Origin: Phycisphaerales bacterium UBA2421
GTDB lineage: Bacteria; Planctomycetota; Phycisphaerae; Tepidisphaerales; Tepidisphaeraceae
Assembly: GCA_002343075.1 (NCBI GenBank)
Contig: DDRH01000033.1
Location: 11,197-29,131, forward strand
Direction of reading: 5' to 3'
Length of the DNA: 17,935 nucleotides
The notes beneath the pieces were generated by a model. It was not told the DNA's origin. It ran no database searches and saw only the letters and a program-made list of their open reading frames with translations. Below, one piece after another: positions 13,920 to 17,935 of the stretch; positions within the stretch are counted from its first letter, which is position 1; each line of letters opens with the position of its first letter. Made by a program: the position numbers and the translations under genes.

Positions 13920-16577
13920 CTATCGGGAGGGAGCGGTGCTGGGGTTGGTCGCGGGCAGATCGGCTGATATCGCGGCGAGCTCCCCCGCCGCCGCTGTTGC
14001 CTGTTCCGGGCGGTTCGTTTCGGTGTAAATCACGATCAGCGCCTCAAGCACGCGGCGCATTGCGTCGCCGTCCGCTTGACCGACCTCTTTCAACCGCGCG
14101 CGGGCGTCGATGAGCGCAGGCTCAGCTTCTGTAAACTTCTGAAGCTTGACGAGACATCCGCCGTACCGTGCGAGCACATGGGCCTGCTCGACCGCCGAGA
14201 GCTTGGCGAGCAATTCGGGCCTGCTAAGCTCGGCCAGAAGCGGTTCGGCCTGCGCGTACCGCTCCAGCAGGATGTAGGTCATAAACAGATTCTGAATCGC
14301 GCGAATGGTTCCCGGATCGGCGGCGCCGTGCAGGTTCCTGCGGCGTTCGTAGACGTCACGATTGAATGGCTCGGCGTCGGCGTACCGCTTGAGATGTAGA
14401 AGGGTGATGCCTAGATTCGCCTCGGTGAGCAGGGTCTCGGGTGCATCGGCTCCCAACACGCGCGCCCGGCGGGCAAAGGTGTCACGGAGAAGCGGCTCAG
14501 CTTCGGAGTACTTGAGCTGATCGGTCAGCGCATGAGCAAGATCATGCGCCGTTCCAAGCGAACTTGGATGATCCACTTTTAAGACTCGATGTTTCGCTGC
14601 GAGGACTTCCCTAAGCAGCGTCTCGGCTTCAGCAAGCTTGCCCTGCTGCTGCAAGACCCGCGCGAGATTGCCCCGCGAACTGAGCGACGACGGGTGATCG
14701 CCGCCCAGCAGCGATTCTCGCATCGCCAGCGCTTCCCTGTGGAGCGCCTCCGCTTCCTCGCGTCGGTCTTGCGTGTTGAGCAGCACCGCCAGCGCGTTGA
14801 GCGAGCTTGCCAGTTCTTCGCTCGCCGGTCCGTGCATGCGTCGATCGACTTCGAGTCTTGTTCGTAGAAGTGGCTCGGCCTCAGCGAAGCGATTCTGCAT
14901 GCGAAGCGTCATTCCCACGGCGCCTATTGCGTTCAGGGTGATCGCGTCTTCGTCACCCAGCAAGCGCCTTGCACGGTCGAGCGCTTCTCGGAGGATCGGC
15001 TCGGCTTCTTTGTGCCTCTCCATCTGCGCCAGCGCCCTTCCGGTGTTGATCGATGCGATGACCGACAGCCGGTGATCGGCACCGAGGTCGCGAAGATAGA
15101 TCTCCCGCGCGGCGCGGGTGTGTATGAGGCCCTGCTCGCGCTCGCCGAGCGCTGCATAGGTTTCGCCCACAATCTCGCGAATCGCTGCTTCGGTTAACGG
15201 TCGCGACTTGAACCGCGCGGGGATGAGCAACGCCGCGCGATCGAGTGCTTCGCGAACCGTCATCTCCCTTCCGCGGGTCACCTCCGGCGCGGCGGCTGCA
15301 AGCAGGTCTTCGGTCAGAAATCTGTTGACTTCCTCAAGATTCTCGCGCGCCGTAACGGCGGATTGTCGTTGCAATTCCGCTTCGTTTCGCTCTCCCTGCG
15401 CAACTCGCTCGGCGCGGGTGGCCCGAACCGCCTGCCAGCTTGTCGCGACAATCCCGGCGAGCAACATCAGCAGCATGCCACCTGCGACGATGACGCCTCG
15501 CCGATTGCGCCGCAGAAACTTGCGCGCCCGATATGCCCGCGACTCCGGCACCGCCAGCAAGGGGCGCTGTGCGAGGTAGTTACCAACATCCCCCGCCATC
15601 TCGGCGGCGGAGGAATAGCGATCGTTGCGGCGCTTCCGCATCGCCTTCAATGGAATCAGTTCCAACTCGCTCTTTAGTTCATTCGTTAATGACTGCGCCG
15701 ACTGCTGCCTGCAGCGCGCGACCGTCTCCACGGCCACCCCGAGCGAAGAAAGCCGCGTGCTCGGCCTCGGTGGATCGACCTCACGGATGATTCGCTGAAT
15801 CTCATCATAACCGGCGCTGCGAAGTGTCTTGCCATCAAACGGCAGAACCCCGCTCAGTAGTTCATACAAAACCACGCCCAGCGAGTAGACATCAGACCGG
15901 GTATCGACATCGTGCGAACCCGCCTGCGCCTGCTCGGGCGACATGTACTCCGGCGTGCCGACCAGACGGCCAAGCTCCGTGAACAACGATCGCTCCGTAA
16001 GCCGCTGATCGATCGCCTTGGCAACACCGAAGTCAATCACCTTGACGCGCGGGCCGGTGTCTTCTTCAGTGACGAGGATATTGCTCGGCTTGATGTCTCG
16101 GTGAATGATCGCCTTCTGATGCGCGTGCTGCACCGCATCACACGCCTGCAGAAACAACTCGAGCCGCTGACGCACCGTTAACTGCCTCTGATCGGCAAAC
16201 TGGGTGATCGCCTCGCCGGAAACATACTCCATCACGAAGTATGGCCTGCCTGTCTCGGTCGCGCCCGCATCGAGCACGCGCGCCACATTGGCGTGGCTCA
16301 TCATCGCCAACGCCTGCCGCTCTGACTCAAACCGCGCGATCACCTCGCGGGTGTCCATGCCCAGCTTGATCACCTTCACCGCAACGGTTCTTCGGATCGG
16401 CTCGCGCTGCTCGGCTTTGTAGACCGTGCCCATGCCCCCTTCGCCGATCACGCCGATGATGTGGTACGGCCCGATCTGCGTCGGGTGCTGCATCGCCCGA
16501 ACCGCCGCCACCACATTCGCGAAGTTCTCGCTCGGGTAAGGCTGATTCGGATTGCTCGTTTCGTCGTCTTGTGGCAT
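13920..16577 (-). CDS. Ser/Thr protein kinase with transmembrane helix and C-terminal TPR repeats
   Basis: From ATG 16577 the protein has 885 residues; an ATG at 16679 would add 34 residues with no family resemblance. The kinase domain (about 37-338) is intact: GVIGEGGMGTVYKAE (42-56), VAVKVIK with K68, HRDIKPSN (159-166), IDFGVAK (181-187), GTPEYMSPEQA (207-217) and DVYSLGVVLYELLSG (229-243). One membrane helix follows (about 361-383), so the C-terminal part should be extracytoplasmic. It carries about ten tetratricopeptide repeats of the 42-residue kinesin-light-chain type (about 465-870), marked by recurring EAEPLLR and hydrophobic-ALA helices, likely for protein binding. Such kinase-TPR fusions are abundant in Planctomycetes and often sit beside an ECF sigma factor, as here (divergent, 269 bases apart). 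The natural target is unknown; the sigma factor is a candidate. Confidence 0.95.
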   Translation of the reverse strand: MPQDDETSNPNQPYPSENFANVVAAVRAMQHPTQIGPYHIIGVIGEGGMGTVYKAEQREPIRRTVAVKVIKLGMDTREVIARFESERQALAMMSHANVARVLDAGATETGRPYFVMEYVSGEAITQFADQRQLTVRQRLELFLQACDAVQHAHQKAIIHRDIKPSNILVTEEDTGPRVKVIDFGVAKAIDQRLTERSLFTELGRLVGTPEYMSPEQAQAGSHDVDTRSDVYSLGVVLYELLSGVLPFDGKTLRSAGYDEIQRIIREVDPPRPSTRLSSLGVAVETVARCRQQSAQSLTNELKSELELIPLKAMRKRRNDRYSSAAEMAGDVGNYLAQRPLLAVPESRAYRARKFLRRNRRGVIVAGGMLLMLLAGIVATSWQAVRATRAERVAQGERNEAELQRQSAVTARENLEEVNRFLTEDLLAAAAPEVTRGREMTVREALDRAALLIPARFKSRPLTEAAIREIVGETYAALGEREQGLIHTRAAREIYLRDLGADHRLSVIASINTGRALAQMERHKEAEPILREALDRARRLLGDEDAITLNAIGAVGMTLRMQNRFAEAEPLLRTRLEVDRRMHGPASEELASSLNALAVLLNTQDRREEAEALHREALAMRESLLGGDHPSSLSSRGNLARVLQQQGKLAEAETLLREVLAAKHRVLKVDHPSSLGTAHDLAHALTDQLKYSEAEPLLRDTFARRARVLGADAPETLLTEANLGITLLHLKRYADAEPFNRDVYERRRNLHGAADPGTIRAIQNLFMTYILLERYAQAEPLLAELSRPELLAKLSAVEQAHVLARYGGCLVKLQKFTEAEPALIDARARLKEVGQADGDAMRRVLEALIVIYTETNRPEQATAAAGELAAISADLPATNPSTAPSR

Positions 16578-16846
16578 GATTTTGTCAGTGTTCAAGGTGC
16601 ATAAGTCTACCAGACTCGCCGCCGGGCCATCGCAAGAATGAGAATTCGCGGACATCCATGTTGGTTGCCCCGGCATCATCGGCTAACAGTTAGTAGCCGG
16701 TGTGTGCGGTCTATCCAACATCAGCCCACCCGGCCTCCGTCGTCGGAGCACTTACATGGCAGCCAGGACTTACGCGCGATGAGAACCTCGAACAGCCGCC
16801 AACCTTGGCTCGTTGGCACAGGTTAGCCCGATACCTCGTCTGAAAC

Positions 16847-17461
16847 ATGTCCCAGCCACCCCCAATCCTCTCCCCCGAAAGCAGTGCGACCACGAATCCC
16901 ACGATCTTTCTCCGGCTGCGCGAGTCGGATGACACGCCGCGCGAGTTGGCCTGGGACCAGTTCGCCGCACGCTATGCCGACGTCATCGGCAGCTTCGCCC
17001 GGCGTTTTGGCGCGCGACCGCAGGATGTGGACGACGTCATCCAGGATGTCATGCTCGGCTTCTTCCTCAAGTCGCCTACGTTTGTCTACGACCCGGCAAA
17101 GGGAAAATTCCGTGGGTATCTCAAGGTCTGTGCCTACCGCGCGCTCAGCAAGCGATTAGGCAAAGCAGCCAAGTTCCGCGGAAAGCCGCTCGACGATATC
17201 AACCCCGAAGAGATGGCAGTCGATCAACTCTGGAACGATGTCTGGGAGCAAGATCTGCTCCGGCAAGCCCTCCACCTCATTCGCCAGACCATGGGCGATA
17301 CAAAGACCTTTCGCGCGTTTGAACTCTACGTCGTATTCGATCAACCCGCAGAACACGTCGCCGAAAAACTCGCTATGCACCTCAACAGTGTCTACCGCGC
17401 AAAAGAACAAATCACCCGGCTGCTGCAGGAGAAGGTAGCCACACTGAAAGACGAGACCTGA
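16847..17461 (+). CDS. ECF-type RNA polymerase sigma factor
   Basis: The 204-residue protein fits an ECF (sigma-70 family) sigma factor of the planctomycete type. Region 2 covers about 32-105: WDQFAARYADVIGSFARRFG, the core-binding helix QDVDDVIQDVMLGFF (59-73), then TFVYDPAKGKFRGYLKVCAY, which contains the -10 recognition helix. A linker (about 106-130) joins region 4 (about 135-196), whose helix-turn-helix runs through VAEKLAMHLNSVYRAKEQIT and should read the -35 element. It would direct RNA polymerase to a specific regulon. No anti-sigma gene is adjacent; the divergent membrane kinase may control it, as proposed for other planctomycete ECF groups paired with Ser/Thr kinases. No Shine-Dalgarno precedes the ATG. 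It is followed by the palindrome cluster. Confidence 0.93.
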   Translation: MSQPPPILSPESSATTNPTIFLRLRESDDTPRELAWDQFAARYADVIGSFARRFGARPQDVDDVIQDVMLGFFLKSPTFVYDPAKGKFRGYLKVCAYRALSKRLGKAAKFRGKPLDDINPEEMAVDQLWNDVWEQDLLRQALHLIRQTMGDTKTFRAFELYVVFDQPAEHVAEKLAMHLNSVYRAKEQITRLLQEKVATLKDET

Positions 17462-17482
17462 CAACCCACCCGGCTAACGAAC

Positions 17483-17498
17483 TGTTCCGCGCGGAACA
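17483..17498. promoter_or_regulatory. parS-like palindrome, copy 1
   Basis: Perfect 16-bp palindrome TGTTCCGCGCGGAACA, 21 bases after the sigma factor stop. It matches the parS-type consensus TGTTtCACGTGAaACA or TGTTCCACGTGGAACA except for the bases flanking the central CG. Its role as a ParB site is inferred. Confidence 0.55.
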
Positions 17499-17508
17499 AT
17501 TGCAGTGG

Positions 17509-17526
17509 GCGGTGGGCAGTCGGCAG
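17509..17526 (+). repeat. 18-bp inverted repeat, left arm
   Basis: GCGGTGGGCAGTCGGCAG lies between palindrome copies 1 and 2. Its exact reverse complement is found between copies 3 and 4, so each palindrome pair is part of a larger inverted structure. Confidence 0.85.
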
Positions 17527-17538
17527 ATGGGGTGTCAT

Positions 17539-17554
17539 TGTTCCGCGCGGAACA
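17539..17554. promoter_or_regulatory. parS-like palindrome, copy 2
   Basis: TGTTCCGCGCGGAACA again, centred 56 bases from copy 1. Here the symmetry extends three bases further on each side (17536-17557), and a half site TGTTCC follows at 17556-17561. Confidence 0.55.
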
Positions 17555-17565
17555 ATGTTCCATCT

Positions 17566-17591
17566 CCCCCTCCTGGTACTCCGGGAGGGGG
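17566..17591. repeat. C/G-rich hairpin repeat
   Basis: CCCCCTCC (17566-17573) and GGAGGGGG (17584-17591) form an 8-bp stem with a 10-base loop, followed by TTAGGGGGAGGG. There is no T-run after the stem, so it is not a typical terminator. It looks like a dispersed intergenic repeat unit, which I could not verify in the genome. Confidence 0.6.
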
Positions 17592-17704
17592 TTAGGGGGA
17601 GGGTCTGCGAGGGCTTTACAATACCGACCGCATCACATTCCCAGCAGCACGAAACACCAGGCGAATGACCAACAACCAAATCCCAAATCCCAAAGACCAG
17701 CAAT

Positions 17705-17720
17705 TGTTCCGCGCGGAACA
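17705..17720. promoter_or_regulatory. parS-like palindrome, copy 3
   Basis: Third identical TGTTCCGCGCGGAACA, centred 166 bases from copy 2. Confidence 0.55.
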
Positions 17721-17739
17721 TTCATCCGCCCACTGCCCA

Positions 17740-17757
17740 CTGCCGACTGCCCACCGC
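17740..17757 (-). repeat. 18-bp inverted repeat, right arm
   Basis: CTGCCGACTGCCCACCGC on the plus strand is the exact reverse complement of the arm at 17509-17526. It lies between palindrome copies 3 and 4. Confidence 0.85.
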
Positions 17758-17761
17758 AAAT

Positions 17762-17777
17762 TGTTCCGCGCGGAACA
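17762..17777. promoter_or_regulatory. parS-like palindrome, copy 4
   Basis: Fourth identical TGTTCCGCGCGGAACA, centred 57 bases from copy 3, nearly the same spacing as copies 1 and 2. An AT-richer stretch begins shortly after it. Confidence 0.55.
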
Positions 17778-17935
17778 TTTTGCAACATGCTCTCTAACCC
17801 ATTATCTCGAAACAACTTATAACCCAATTAAGTACTAACCACACCCTAACACTCTGTTAAGAACAGCCTTCCCCCATCCCGCCGAGCCCGCCGCGGTTCA
17901 CGCGGGGCATCCGATCTTGGCGCCTGTTCGTAGCA

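Larger units (their letters stand above)
17462..17935. other. Gene-free region with palindrome cluster and filler repeats
   Basis: No convincing gene lies in these 474 bases. Short open frames here are created by the repeated palindrome (reading FRAEQ or NVPRGT) and have no other support. The stretch holds four identical 16-bp palindromes, an 18-bp inverted repeat, a C/G-rich hairpin and a run of CCAAATCCC-type short repeats (about 17672-17694). An AT-richer segment follows (about 17790-17865) with a small hairpin, CTGTT-AAG-AACAG (17854-17866). Bases 17867-17935 show only another short GC hairpin (17891-17905), and the start of a feature beyond the edge cannot be excluded. Confidence 0.7.

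Noticed and set aside
16578..16679. Extra 34 codons at the N-terminus of the kinase-TPR protein
   Set aside because: No ribosome site and no resemblance to kinase N-termini; ATG 16577 is preferred.
17483..17777. CRISPR array
   Set aside because: Four short palindromes with gaps of 40, 150 and 41 bases and no uniform repeat-spacer pattern; no cas genes are present.
17483..17777. The palindromes as Rho-independent terminators of the sigma factor gene
   Set aside because: Identical stems on both sides of long gaps without T-runs do not fit terminators, although copy 1 could still slow transcription.
17392..17827. Several short open frames reading FRAEQ or NVPRGT
   Set aside because: The apparent protein motifs are translations of the repeated DNA palindrome, not evidence of genes.
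17821..17866. Replication origin with DnaA boxes in the AT-richer end
   Set aside because: The stretch is AT-richer and near parS-like sites, but no clear TTATCCACA-type box is present.

Overview
The window looks like chromosomal DNA of a GC-rich planctomycete, most likely class Phycisphaerae. The main evidence is a very large surface protein with an N-terminal LEPRxLL-type motif (MEPRRLLAA), Gly-Asn-Asp-rich repeats and a C-terminal dockerin-like Ca-binding pair. Two Hanks-type Ser/Thr kinases, one with TPR repeats lying divergent to an ECF sigma factor, a pseudopilin/Tad-like membrane protein and short intergenic filler repeats fit the same group. Most start sites lack a clear Shine-Dalgarno sequence. 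The assignment is inference from gene content; no rRNA is present.

Layout. Bases 1-1749 (minus): the 5' part of a 3-hydroxyisobutyrate-dehydrogenase-family oxidoreductase that runs off the left edge, preceded by a tail-anchored Ser/Thr kinase. Bases 1893-2067 (plus): tRNA-His(GUG) with its own promoter and terminator, then hisF (2103-2870). Bases 2884-4539 (minus): a HigA-type antitoxin, a ~16-codon remnant of the HigB toxin, and a long coiled-coil protein. Bases 4678-5613 (plus): a class B (CbpA-like) DnaJ. Bases 5630-7326 (minus): a two-gene operon of an endonuclease/exonuclease/phosphatase protein and a NAPE-PLD/UlaG-like metallo-beta-lactamase hydrolase, translationally coupled by an ATGA overlap. 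Bases 7469-7915 (plus): a small stand-alone MshEN/GspE-N protein ending at a strong bidirectional terminator. Bases 7996-9072 (minus): a Tad-like membrane protein with a lectin-like C-terminal domain. Bases 9359-9919 (plus): a secreted single-HKD phospholipase-D-like nuclease. Bases 9922-13740 (minus): the giant LEPRxLL/dockerin protein. Bases 13920-16577 (minus): the kinase-TPR protein, divergent from an ECF sigma factor (16847-17461, plus). Bases 17462-17935: a gene-free stretch with four identical 16-bp palindromes, TGTTCCGCGCGGAACA, arranged as two inverted pairs.

How the parts relate. The sigma/kinase pair is a plausible signalling-transcription module. The first kinase and the small MshEN protein both carry a doubled two-helix 'G-x-hh...G-h...Q' module, suggesting shared docking or ligand sensing. 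The giant protein, the Tad-like lectin fusion and the secreted nuclease form a cell-surface/secreted block. The right-hand palindrome cluster is the most unusual feature: it resembles a bacterial parS (ParB-binding) centromere with a changed centre (GCGC instead of ACGT). It could mark a chromosome-segregation locus, but no par gene is visible in the window.
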